Shown in pieces: positions 34,174 through 42,145 of a stretch of DNA of 64,000 bases. Source of the stretch: Arthrobacter sp. SLBN-112 (GTDB lineage Bacteria > Actinomycetota > Actinomycetes > Actinomycetales > Micrococcaceae); NCBI RefSeq assembly GCF_006715225.1, contig NZ_VFMU01000001.1, forward strand, positions 3,596,001 through 3,660,000, given 5' to 3'. The notes below the pieces were generated by a model, which worked only from the letters and a program-made list of their open reading frames with translations, made no database searches and was not told where the DNA came from. Position numbers and translations under genes: made by a program. The stretch's first letter is position 1. Every line of letters begins with the position of its first letter.

Positions 34174-35075
34174 GAGGGCAGCGCCCGGATGGTCCAGCCC
34201 GCCGAATGTGATGCGCCGGGCTGCAGGCGAACCAGGTCCGTACCTGAATGCAATGCATCCGGCGGGCAGGTCATGGGCTCGACAGCCAGGCCCAGACGGT
34301 CCGGACCCACCGGCTTGTCCCCGGTGTGCACCTGGACCCAGGGCCACTCCGCCCCCCATTCCAGTTCCACTCCCGTTCCCGATGGATCCAGCACCCGGAC
34401 CCGCGCCAGGCCGCGGCCGTCCCGGGAGATGTCCGTAAACGCGTGGTCGATCTTCACTTCTCCCAGCCGCCGGGGCGAGCGGAAGTCGAACGCTCCCCCG
34501 TCCACCTGCCGCATGCCCACGGGAAGCAGCCTGTCCGGCGTGACCTCAAGATAGGCATCGGCTGGAAGTTCCAGGGACCAGTGATCCAGCGGGGACGGAC
34601 CAGCCACCAGGTAGGGGTGGGGGCACACCCCGTACGGCGCGGCGGCGGAACCGGTGTTGACGGCCCGGACCATGCCGCGGAGCCCGTCATCGGAAAGCGA
34701 GTAGGTGACAGTGAGTTCCAGTTCGCCCGGATAATCCGGTCCGGCGGGAATGCGGCAGCCCAGGACTGCCCGGTCCGATGCCGCCTCCAGCACCTCCCAC
34801 GGCTGATGGATGGCCAGGCCGTGCAGGGCGGCGCCACGTTCGGGTTCGTTGACTGTGGCGGCGTAGGGCTTGCCGGCGTAGGTGTAGGCGCCGTCGGCCA
34901 GCCTATTGGGCCAGGGTGCGCAGATGACGCCCCGGTAATCGGGAATGGCGCCTTCGGGTCCAAAGCCCACCACCAGGTCCCGGTTTCCGTAGCGCAGTTC
35001 GCGCAGCGCCCCTGCGCGCCGGGTGACGACGGCGGAATAGGGTCCGTGGGCCAGGTGGACGTCGGTGCCGGGCAT
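34161..35075 (-). CDS. Aldose 1-epimerase family protein (GalM-like)
   Basis: 304 aa. Mutarotase-type beta-sandwich: APWPNRLADGAYTY (sugar-contact Asn/Arg), ALHGLAIHQPW (first catalytic-region His), VCPHPYLVAG (catalytic His) and LAVEPMTCPPDA (catalytic Glu). It interconverts alpha and beta anomers of aldoses. The family here is the bacterial YihR/GalM-like subgroup. It ends convergently with the esterase gene, 21 bases apart. A LacI-type half-palindrome lies in its upstream gap. Confidence 0.86.
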   Translation of the reverse strand: MPGTDVHLAHGPYSAVVTRRAGALRELRYGNRDLVVGFGPEGAIPDYRGVICAPWPNRLADGAYTYAGKPYAATVNEPERGAALHGLAIHQPWEVLEAASDRAVLGCRIPAGPDYPGELELTVTYSLSDDGLRGMVRAVNTGSAAAPYGVCPHPYLVAGPSPLDHWSLELPADAYLEVTPDRLLPVGMRQVDGGAFDFRSPRRLGEVKIDHAFTDISRDGRGLARVRVLDPSGTGVELEWGAEWPWVQVHTGDKPVGPDRLGLAVEPMTCPPDALHSGTDLVRLQPGASHSAGWTIRALPSKAG

Positions 35076-35097
35076 GGATTCCCCCAGGTTCGGTGTG

Positions 35098-35111
35098 TGT
35101 TAGCGCTCACT
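35098..35111. promoter_or_regulatory. LacI-type operator-like motif upstream of the aldose epimerase gene
   Basis: TGTTAGCGCTCACT has the AGCGCT core of LacI-family operators with partial flanking symmetry. It lies 23 bases upstream of the epimerase start, suggesting the gene may be under the same or a related LacI regulator. Weak. Confidence 0.35.
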
Positions 35112-35155
35112 AGCGTACCCCACGCTCACCTGGTGTGCATGGCTAGAGTTTCCCC

Positions 35156-35863
35156 ATGGAAACGGCTGCAGATCAGGACCTCATCGCGGCCGTTAGGGGT
35201 GCGCTGCGGGAAGTCGCCAACCCGGAACGTGCCGCCGGCGCCCAGGCCTATATGAAGTCCGCGATTCCCTCCCTGGGCGTCCGGGTTCCTGACGTGCGGC
35301 GCATTGCGGTGCGGGCTGCGGCAGACTTCCCGCCGGGGTCGGCCGGCCAGCTGCGCGCCACCGTGCTGGAGCTGTGGCGCACCTCAACGTTCCGCGAGGA
35401 GCGGTATGCGGCCATAGACCTGACGGGAATCCGACTGGTGGCCAAGGATCTGGACATGCTGCCCGTCTACGGGGAAATCATCCGCACCGGCGCCTGGTGG
35501 GACTTTGTGGACGGTGTCTCCGGACGGATCTGCGCCCTGCTGCAGGCGCATCCGGTGGCGATGCCGGCCACACTTAGGGAGTGGAGCCAAGATCCTGACC
35601 TTTGGCTCCGCAGGGCCGCCATCACCTCGCAGCTGTGTGCGAAAGGCGCCACCGACACCACACTGCTTGCCGCCGTGATCGAGCCGAACCTGGCGGACCG
35701 GGAGTTCTTCATCCGGAAGGCCATCGGCTGGGCCTTGCGTGAATACGCCAAGACGGATCCCGGGTGGGTGGAAGCCTTCGTCGTCCGGCACGGGGACGTC
35801 ATGAGCCCGTTGTCCCGCAGGGAGGCCTTGCGCAGGATCGCCTCCCCGCCGGCGACGCAGTAG
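35156..35863 (+). CDS. DNA alkylation repair protein (AlkD-like HEAT-repeat glycosylase)
   Basis: 235 aa all-helical protein. The AlkD-type pattern VPDVRRIA, WDFVDGVSGRI and, near the C-terminus, FFIRKAIGWALREYAKTDPG with WVEAFV is diagnostic. AlkD excises bulky or positively charged alkylated purines without flipping the base. Stand-alone gene between two convergent transcription units; a hairpin at 35871-35890 follows. Confidence 0.9.
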   Translation: METAADQDLIAAVRGALREVANPERAAGAQAYMKSAIPSLGVRVPDVRRIAVRAAADFPPGSAGQLRATVLELWRTSTFREERYAAIDLTGIRLVAKDLDMLPVYGEIIRTGAWWDFVDGVSGRICALLQAHPVAMPATLREWSQDPDLWLRRAAITSQLCAKGATDTTLLAAVIEPNLADREFFIRKAIGWALREYAKTDPGWVEAFVVRHGDVMSPLSRREALRRIASPPATQ

Positions 35864-35870
35864 GCCCGCC

Positions 35871-35890
35871 GGCCGGCCGCTGTGCCGGCC
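35871..35890. terminator. Hairpin between the alkD-like gene and mptB
   Basis: GGCCGGC (35871-35877), loop CGCTGT, GCCGGCC (35884-35890). It lies in the 31-base gap between convergent genes; no U-run. Confidence 0.45.
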
Positions 35891-35894
35891 AGAC

Positions 35895-37451
35895 CTAGAT
35901 CACGGGGCGTTCGACGACGGGCTCGTGCGTCTTGCGGAACAGCGTACGGGTTCCGGGGTCCCAGAAGATCAGGTACAGGGCGAACAGGAGGGCCGTCAGC
36001 GCCGCGGCGATCCGGGCCAAGGCAAGGGCGAAGCCCAGATCCTGGGTCTGCAGGTAGGGGAAGACATCCAGCTGGTCCGAGATGGCGTAGATCATGAAGA
36101 AGGACACCACGAAGTACAGTGCCTTCACCTGCCAGTCGTTGCGGATGCCGGTCACGGCGAAGAGCGGTATGAGCCAGACGACATACCAGGCCTGGATGAT
36201 GGGGGCCAGCAGCACCACGGCAGCCAGGGCGAGCGTAAGACGGCGCATCAGCCGGTCATAGTCCCCCTTGAAGATCTGCCAGGCGACGATGCCCACGGCA
36301 AGCAGCTTCCCGGCGTCGAACACCCAGCCTGCGGGCACGGACCCGTCCAGTCCGAACGCGTTGGCCAGGGAGCCCACCACCATGCCGAGCAGTCCCACCG
36401 GGGCATACCAGATGGAGATGCTGCCTGGCGCGGACAGCCCGTTGATCCAGCCGAAACCGAACCCGTTGACCATGCTCATCGCGGTCAGGAGCGCCAGGCT
36501 GATGCCGGCCGTCAGGGCCCAGAATGCACCCTTCCGCAGCCAACCTGCGTTCCTCCCTGCCCACAGGAGGCCGATGAACGGCAGGAAGACGATGGTGATG
36601 GGCTTGACGGCGATGGACAGGGTCACCAGCACGATGCCCCGGACCTCCCGCCGGGTGGCGGAGTAATAGAGTCCCGCCAGGGCCAGCCCGATCATCAGGG
36701 AGTCGTTATGGACGCTGGCGATGAAATTCGTCAGGAACAGCGGGTTCGCCACGGTCAGCCAGAGGGCCCTGTGCGGGTTGACCCCATGCAGCTCGGCAAG
36801 CCGGGGCACGTAAATGACACACAACACCACACCGGCCAGTGCCACCAGCCGGAACAGCATGACGCAGGCCTCCGGCTGGACATTGGTGGCCCACACCACG
36901 AACTGCTCGATCCACAGGAACAGCTGCCCATAGGGAACCGGGGCTTCGGTCCACATTTTGTCTGCGCCGAGCTGGAAGTAATTGGACAGGGCGGAGATGC
37001 CGTTCTCGTAGGGATTGAAACCCTCCACCATCAGGCGGCCCTGCCCGATGTAGGCGTAAACGTCCCGGCTGAAGAGCGGCACGCTGAACATCATGGGGAG
37101 CCCCCACGCCACCAATGCAGCCAGGGTGGCACGCCGGGCCTGCGGCCCCCATACGCGTACTTTCTGGCCGAGCCGCAGCCAGGCGCGCACCAGCAGCATG
37201 CCCCCAACCGCCACCAGGACAATGGACAAGGCCACGCCTGGGGCCTCGGTGCGCATCCAGATGAACAGGGGCATCCGCCGCAGTTCCGAGACAGGGGCCA
37301 GCCAGCCCACGCCGAAGGATCCAACGGCCATGAACACGGAGCCCAGGAAACCGGCAAGGATGGATGAGCGTGGATTGTCCACCTCGGCCCTGCCTGCTCC
37401 GGCAATGCCGGCCGCCGCCATCTCCCCCGTTGCGGGCACAGGCGCCGTCAT
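35895..37451 (-). CDS. Polyprenol-phosphomannose-dependent mannosyltransferase, MptB-like (GT-C fold)
   Basis: 518 aa integral membrane glycosyltransferase with about 12-13 transmembrane helices. The first external loop has FSRDVYAYIGQGRLMVEGFN (the DV/DxD-like acidic catalytic patch of GT-C enzymes) and NPYENGISAL, typical of MptA/MptB alpha-1,6-mannosyltransferases that build the mannan backbone of lipomannan with polyprenyl-phosphate-mannose as donor. In Micrococcales such genes make lipomannan. The start could also be TTG 37466 (five more codons); I use ATG 37451. Divergent from orn. Confidence 0.82.
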   Translation of the reverse strand: MTAPVPATGEMAAAGIAGAGRAEVDNPRSSILAGFLGSVFMAVGSFGVGWLAPVSELRRMPLFIWMRTEAPGVALSIVLVAVGGMLLVRAWLRLGQKVRVWGPQARRATLAALVAWGLPMMFSVPLFSRDVYAYIGQGRLMVEGFNPYENGISALSNYFQLGADKMWTEAPVPYGQLFLWIEQFVVWATNVQPEACVMLFRLVALAGVVLCVIYVPRLAELHGVNPHRALWLTVANPLFLTNFIASVHNDSLMIGLALAGLYYSATRREVRGIVLVTLSIAVKPITIVFLPFIGLLWAGRNAGWLRKGAFWALTAGISLALLTAMSMVNGFGFGWINGLSAPGSISIWYAPVGLLGMVVGSLANAFGLDGSVPAGWVFDAGKLLAVGIVAWQIFKGDYDRLMRRLTLALAAVVLLAPIIQAWYVVWLIPLFAVTGIRNDWQVKALYFVVSFFMIYAISDQLDVFPYLQTQDLGFALALARIAAALTALLFALYLIFWDPGTRTLFRKTHEPVVERPVI

Positions 37452-37607
37452 CTCAGGATCGTCCAATCTTCTTTGCGTTTCCCGCGGTTTTGCCCGCGAA
37501 CCGGGCGGGGCCGACGGAAGGTGGTTCAGGGCGGAGGGGCGACCCGCCGCGTACCCGAAATCCTAGCATCGGCAGGGCGCCCGGAGGTGGAACGGTAGGC
37601 TGGTCGG

Positions 37608-38237
37608 GTGCCTATATCTAACGAACGAATCGTCTGGATCGACTGCGAAATGACCGGCCTGGACATCAAGAACGATGCCCTCATAGAGGTGGCAGCCCTG
37701 GTCACCGATTCGGAACTGAACATCCTGGGCGACGGCGTTGATGTGGTCATCAAACCCGACGACGCCGCGGTGGCCCAGATGTCCGACTTCGTCCGGGACA
37801 TGCACACCAAGTCCGGGCTGCTGGCGGAGCTTCCGCACGGCAGGACCATGGCGGAGGCGGAGGCCGCGGTGATGGAGTACATCTCCGCCTGGGTTCCGGA
37901 CCCGCGCAAAGCACCGCTTGGCGGCAACTCGGTGGGGACGGACCGGGTGTTCCTCTCGCGCGACATGCCTGCCGTGGTGGAACACCTCCACTACCGGGTC
38001 ATCGACGTCAGCACCATCAAGGAGTTGTCGCGCCGCTGGTACGCGCGCGCCTACTTCCAGTCGCCGGCCAAGAAGGGTGGCCACCGCGCCCTCGGGGACA
38101 TCAAGGATTCCATCGACGAATTGCGGTACTACCGTGAAGCCGTGTTCGTGCCCGCACCCGGACCCGACAGTGCCACGGCCCAGAAGATCGCCGGGGGGAT
38201 TACCGCCGGCGGGTCCACTGAAGAGCCGGGTAAGTGA
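37608..38237 (+). CDS. orn: Oligoribonuclease
   Basis: 209 aa DEDDh 3'-5' exoribonuclease that finishes RNA decay by degrading 2-5-mers. Exo I WIDCEMTGLD (Asp12, Glu14), Exo II GNSVGTDRVFLSRDMP, Exo III KKGGHRALGDIKDSI (His and Asp). GTG start. C-terminal ~25 residues are a Gly/Ala/Thr-rich tail beyond the usual 180-aa family length. The gene precedes tRNA-His. Confidence 0.95.
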   Translation: MPISNERIVWIDCEMTGLDIKNDALIEVAALVTDSELNILGDGVDVVIKPDDAAVAQMSDFVRDMHTKSGLLAELPHGRTMAEAEAAVMEYISAWVPDPRKAPLGGNSVGTDRVFLSRDMPAVVEHLHYRVIDVSTIKELSRRWYARAYFQSPAKKGGHRALGDIKDSIDELRYYREAVFVPAPGPDSATAQKIAGGITAGGSTEEPGK

Positions 38238-38366
38238 TCTGCGCCATGTTCCAATGAAATTTTGCTTCAAATCGCCGAAAGTGGTCAAAGCACCCCTTCC
38301 GAGCAGGTAAGCTATTTGAGTTGCGTTTCCAGGGAGCCGGTAAAGCGGATTTCCCTTGAGGCACAT

Positions 38367-38440
38367 GGTGGGCGTAGCTCAGTTGGCAGAGCGCCTGGTT
38401 GTGGTCCAGGAGGTCGCGGGTTCAACCCCCGTCGCTCACC
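38367..38440 (+). tRNA. tRNA-His (anticodon GUG)
   Basis: The acceptor GTGGGCG (38368-38374) pairs with CGCTCAC. The extra G at position -1 (38367) faces the discriminator C (38440), the tRNA-His identity pair. The anticodon loop TTGTGGT reads GTG. CCA not encoded. Confidence 0.96.
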
Positions 38441-38465
38441 CTCACGGGGCGGCTTATGCAGCCGT

Positions 38466-38511
38466 CAACAAAGGAGGCCGCACCGGATATCCGGTGCGGC
38501 CTCCTTTGTTG
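38466..38511. terminator. Perfect 46-bp palindromic terminator after tRNA-His
   Basis: A perfect palindrome (CAACAAAGGAGGCCGCACCG against its complement) spans 38466-38511 with no mismatches, ending in CTCCTTTGTTGT. It ends the tRNA-His transcript before def. Transcribed RNA would form a 21-bp stem with a four-base loop. Confidence 0.85.
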
Positions 38512-38574
38512 TGCCCCACCGGGGGTACGCGCAGGAAAGCCGGGGACACCGCGAAAGTTCGAAGGACAACTGAT

Positions 38575-39147
38575 ATGACCGTTCTGCCAATCACCATCTG
38601 GGGCGAGCCTGTCCTGCACCGGCGCGCGGCCGAGGTGGAGGTTTTCGACGACGAACTGCGCACCCTTATTGCCGACATGTTCGAAACCAACGAGGCTGCC
38701 CATGGCGTGGGCCTCGCCGCCCCGCAGATCGGCGTGGGCAAGAGAATCTTCGTGTACAAGTACGCCAACGACGACGGCGCTCCCCCGAGCGGCGTGCTGG
38801 TGAATCCTGTCCTGACCCTGTCCAAGGTTTCCGGCGCCGCTCCCGACCCCGACGAGGAGGAAGAGGGTTGCCTGTCCTTCCCCGGTGAGCAGTATCCGCT
38901 CAAGCGGGCCGGGTGGGCACGGGTCGAAGGGTTTGACGGCTTTGGAAACCCGGTGAAGTTCGAGGCAACAGGCTGGTTCGCCAGGGTGATCCAGCACGAA
39001 TACGACCACCTGGACGGCAAACTCTATGTCAACCGGCTGATCGGCCGCTATTCCCGCAAGGCCATGAGGCAGGCCAAAAAGAACGGCTGGGGCACGCCGG
39101 GACTGACGTGGATGCCGGGAGTGGACCCGGACCCGTTCGGCCACTGA
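38575..39147 (+). CDS. def: Peptide deformylase
   Basis: 190 aa; removes the formyl group from nascent proteins. Motif 1 GVGLAAPQIG (Gly44 on), motif 2 EGCLSFP with Cys99, motif 3 HEYDHLDG with metal ligands His141 and His145 and catalytic Glu142. An acidic insertion (DPDEEEE) precedes motif 2, as in the actinobacterial forms. AGGAC lies about 10 bases upstream. ATG 38575 gives the MTVLPITIWGEP start typical of the family. Confidence 0.96.
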   Translation: MTVLPITIWGEPVLHRRAAEVEVFDDELRTLIADMFETNEAAHGVGLAAPQIGVGKRIFVYKYANDDGAPPSGVLVNPVLTLSKVSGAAPDPDEEEEGCLSFPGEQYPLKRAGWARVEGFDGFGNPVKFEATGWFARVIQHEYDHLDGKLYVNRLIGRYSRKAMRQAKKNGWGTPGLTWMPGVDPDPFGH

Positions 39148-39186
39148 CACATTCTCCGTCATTGACCCCGGTCCGGGCCGCGACCG

Positions 39187-39984
39187 TCAGCGGGCGGTGA
39201 TGGTTTCCTGCCCGGGGCAGGAGCCGAGCACCTTCTTCATGGCGTCCTTCTCTGCTGCCGTCACCCATAGCCCGTAGGCGGCCTTTACGGAGATCTGCCG
39301 GGCCACGTAATGGCAGCGCAGGGCGGAGTTCTTCGGCAGCCAGGTGGCGGCGTCACCCGCACTCTTCTGCTGGTTGGCCGCGCCGTCCGCGGCAATGAGG
39401 TTCAGTGGATCGTTGGCCAGGCTCTGGCGCTCCTTCGGACCCAGGCCCTGTGCTCCCTTTTGCCAGGCATCACCCAGTGCCACCACATGGTCGATCTGGA
39501 CAGCACGGCTGCTCTCGGAACCGCGGCGGAAGTCGACGTCCTTGCCGGTATAGGGCTCCCGGAAGTGACCCGCGGTCACCTTGCAGGTGGAGCCTTCGGA
39601 GAACACCACGTCGGCGAGGTCCCTGCGAAGGATGTCGTTGCGGGTATCGCAGCCGTTCCTGTCAACGTCCAGCCAGGCCTGGCCAAAGGCCTCCCGGCTG
39701 TAATCGGTGTTCGGTGCGCGGCCCTTCACGGCCAGGCCGTCGAGGGCGGCGAGGGCCGTACCCGCCGGCACGGGGTTGGGTTCCTGGACCGGTTTCATCC
39801 AGGCGGCGTTGAAGACGGGCGCCTCCGTCGGTCCCTCCGGCGCCGGCCCGCCGGCCGCGAACTGTCCCGCGGTAAAGAACCAGGACAAGGCGGCGACGAC
39901 GCATACAGCCGCCGTCACGAGCAGCGCCCACGCCTGGCGGGAACGGCGGCGGGCGCGTCGGTAGGCGGACCAGCTGACGGTCAT
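39187..39984 (-). CDS. Secreted or membrane-tethered HNH nuclease (DUF1524/GmrSD-like)
   Basis: 265 aa. One N-terminal transmembrane segment (residues ~18-40, ALLVTAAVCVVAALSWFFTA) after a basic stretch, then a Pro/Gly linker and a globular domain. The nuclease core is IDHVVALGDAWQKGA with NDPLNLIAADGAANQQKSAG and WLPKN, the HNH DUF1524 pattern. Four Cys (NGCDTR, STCKVT, ALRCHY, GSCPGQ) could form disulfides outside the cell, in keeping with a secreted nuclease that scavenges DNA or defends. Confidence 0.85.
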   Translation of the reverse strand: MTVSWSAYRRARRRSRQAWALLVTAAVCVVAALSWFFTAGQFAAGGPAPEGPTEAPVFNAAWMKPVQEPNPVPAGTALAALDGLAVKGRAPNTDYSREAFGQAWLDVDRNGCDTRNDILRRDLADVVFSEGSTCKVTAGHFREPYTGKDVDFRRGSESSRAVQIDHVVALGDAWQKGAQGLGPKERQSLANDPLNLIAADGAANQQKSAGDAATWLPKNSALRCHYVARQISVKAAYGLWVTAAEKDAMKKVLGSCPGQETITAR

Positions 39985-40111
39985 GGCGTTGACGCCGGCA
40001 GGGGAAATTCAGGCACCCCAAGAGCCTAGGACAAAGGGCTTGCCCGTCCTCTGATATCCACACTGTTGAGGACGAGTGATGTCTCACACGTCCATGGCCA
40101 CCGCCGTCGGG

Positions 40112-40321
40112 TTACTGCTCCCTGGTGACCCTTCGAAGGTCTTCCTCGGCAATGGCAAGCAGTCCCTCGAGCTGGCGCACGCGGTCCTCGCTGACATCCC
40201 CGGCCTTATGGGCGGCGCGGGCACGTTCGAGCAGCCGGACTGCTTCCTTATGGTTTGCCTTGGCCACGTCCAGGGCATGTTCGAGGGTGGTCTCGTGCTG
40301 AAGTGTCGATTCGTTGTCCAT
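40112..40321 (-). CDS. Small helical hypothetical protein
   Basis: 69 aa, strongly charged and helix-forming (AKANHKEAVRLLERARAAHK, VRQLEGLLAIAEEDLRR), so probably one long helix or a coiled coil. Another minus-strand frame (40084-40326) overlaps it; the composition here is more protein-like. No recognised family. It lies 75 bases past the gapB stop, beyond a hairpin. Confidence 0.5.
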   Translation of the reverse strand: MDNESTLQHETTLEHALDVAKANHKEAVRLLERARAAHKAGDVSEDRVRQLEGLLAIAEEDLRRVTREQ

Positions 40322-40340
40322 GCCACCAGTGTGGTCCCGT

Positions 40341-40372
40341 TTCCCGGCTGATTCCAGAGAACCAGCCGGGAA
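40341..40372 (-). terminator. Terminator after gapB
   Basis: TTCCCGGCTG (40341-40350) pairs perfectly with CAGCCGGGAA (40363-40372), 24 bases past the stop of the GAPDH gene on the minus strand. Loop of 12 bases; weak U-run. Confidence 0.5.
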
Positions 40373-40396
40373 TTCCCGGGACGGCTGCGGAATTGG

Positions 40397-41875
40397 TCAG
40401 ACGGCGATGGCGGCCAGGGCGGCGGCGCTTTCCTTGGCGGGGAACGACGGCGGGTTCACGCCGGCCATTTCCTCCATGACGCGCACCACCTGGCAGCTGT
40501 AACCGAATTCGTTGTCGTACCAGACGTAGAGGACCAGGTTCTTGTCGGTGGAGACCGTGGCGAGTCCGTCGACGATACCTGCGCGGCGGGAGCCGACGAA
40601 GTCGGTGGACACAACCTCGGGTGAGTCGATGTAGTCGATCTGCTTGCGGAGGTCAGAGTGCAGCGACATCTCGCGAAGGTAGTTGTTGACCTCGTCCTTG
40701 GTGGTGCCGTTTTCCAGGCTGAGGTTCAGGATGGCCAGGGAAACATCCGGGGTGGGGACGCGGATGGAGCTGCCGGTCAGCTTGCCCAGCAGTTCGGGCA
40801 GGGCCTTGGCCACTGCCTTGGCAGCACCGGTTTCGGTAATGACCATGTTCAGGGCTGCGGAGCGGCCGCGGCGGTCACCCTTGTGGAAGTTGTCGATCAG
40901 GTTCTGGTCGTTGGTGAAGGAGTGAACGGTTTCCACGTGCCCGTGCACCACGCCGAACTTGTCGTTGATGGCCTTCAGCACCGGGGTGATGGCGTTGGTG
41001 GTGCAGGATGCGGCGGAGACGATCCGGTCTGAATCGTTGATGTCGCGGTGGTTGATGCCGTGGACGATGTTCTTGAGTTCGCCCTTGCCCGGTGCGGTCA
41101 GGAGGACGCGTGCCACGCCCTTGCTCTGCAGGTGCTGGGAAAGCCCCTCGGCGTCGCGCCAGCGGCCGGTGTTGTCCACCACCAGGGCGTTGTTGATGCC
41201 GTAGGCGGTGTAGTCGATCGTGGCGGGGTCGTTCGAGTAGATCACCTGGATCTGCACGCCGTTGGCGGTGATGGTGTTGGCGTCCTCGTCAATCCGGATG
41301 GTGCCCTCGAAGGATCCGTGGACCGAGTCGCGCCGCAGCAGGCTGGCCCGCTTGGAGAGGTCGTTGTCGGAGCCGCGGCGCACAACGATGGCGCGCAGGC
41401 GCAGTCCGTGGCCGCCACCGGCCTTTTCGATGAGGATGCGTGCCAGGAGCCGGCCGATACGGCCAAAGCCATAGAGCACGACATCGGTGCTGGTGCGGTC
41501 ATCGCCGCCCCGCTTGCCCACGATCTCGGCGAGCTCAGCGCGGAGGAATTCTTCAAGGCTGGCGCCGTTGCCTTCTTCCTTGAATTTCTGGTTCAGGCGG
41601 GCGATGTCGATCGCGGCAGCGCCCAGCTCGAGGTTGGCCAGCGTGTTCAGCAGGGGCGCAGTGTCCTCCAGGAGCAGTTCGTCCTTGCTCATCCGACGCG
41701 CAAAGCGGTGTGCCTTGAGGATGTTCATGGTGGACTTGTTGATCAGGCTCCGGCCATGGATGCTGGTCACCACGTTGTTTTCGCGGTACAGCCTGCCGAT
41801 CACCGGGATCATGGCCTCGGCGAGGGCCTCCCGGCCCATCCACGTATCAAGACAAGAATCAGACGTCTGGCTCAC
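40397..41875 (-). CDS. gapB: Glyceraldehyde-3-phosphate dehydrogenase, long GapB/GapX type
   Basis: 492 aa, about 130 residues longer than normal GAPDH. The extra N-terminal domain (residues 1-130) is helical and charged. The Rossmann motif YGFGRIGRLLA begins near residue 135. After the second strand comes IVVRRGSD without the NAD-selective Asp, suggesting NADP use. The catalytic Cys291 is in SAASCTTN; HSFTNDQ and WYDNEFGYS follow. Length and features match C. glutamicum GapB, a gluconeogenic NADP-linked enzyme. Its upstream region holds a palindrome and a CRP-like site. Confidence 0.9.
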   Translation of the reverse strand: MSQTSDSCLDTWMGREALAEAMIPVIGRLYRENNVVTSIHGRSLINKSTMNILKAHRFARRMSKDELLLEDTAPLLNTLANLELGAAAIDIARLNQKFKEEGNGASLEEFLRAELAEIVGKRGGDDRTSTDVVLYGFGRIGRLLARILIEKAGGGHGLRLRAIVVRRGSDNDLSKRASLLRRDSVHGSFEGTIRIDEDANTITANGVQIQVIYSNDPATIDYTAYGINNALVVDNTGRWRDAEGLSQHLQSKGVARVLLTAPGKGELKNIVHGINHRDINDSDRIVSAASCTTNAITPVLKAINDKFGVVHGHVETVHSFTNDQNLIDNFHKGDRRGRSAALNMVITETGAAKAVAKALPELLGKLTGSSIRVPTPDVSLAILNLSLENGTTKDEVNNYLREMSLHSDLRKQIDYIDSPEVVSTDFVGSRRAGIVDGLATVSTDKNLVLYVWYDNEFGYSCQVVRVMEEMAGVNPPSFPAKESAAALAAIAV

Positions 41876-41897
41876 AGAAATACCTTCCTCGGTTCAG

Positions 41898-41919
41898 CCG
41901 TGTACGTCCTCGTACACGG
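41898..41919. promoter_or_regulatory. Perfect 22-bp palindrome in the gapB leader
   Basis: CCGTGTACG-TCCT-CGTACACGG, perfect 9-bp arms and a four-base loop, 23 bases upstream of the gapB start on the minus strand. Either an operator or a leader hairpin masking the ribosome-binding region. Confidence 0.45.
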
Positions 41920-42092
41920 ATGTAGGCCACCTGATGATGTCCAGGGGCACCCGCGCCTGCAGGGATGGCCCCCAGGCGCCTGGATCGCGTGCAAAGAAAA
42001 ACCGCCGGCTGCGGACGCAACTTTCGGCGGTAGAACTCCTGCGTCCGTGAACCATTCTAATTTGGCCCGCTGCAGGGAACACGCTTGCGCTG

Positions 42093-42108
42093 CGTGAAAT
42101 CACTCACA
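42093..42108. promoter_or_regulatory. CRP/GlxR-like binding site between gapB and tspO
   Basis: CGTGA-N6-TCACA matches the TGTGA-N6-TCACA consensus at 9 of 10 positions. It lies about 220 bases upstream of gapB and 38 bases downstream of the tspO stop on the minus strand, so gapB is the likely target. Confidence 0.45.
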
Positions 42109-42145
42109 TGGCCGTGGACCTGCACTGCCCTGGCGCCGCCGGGCT

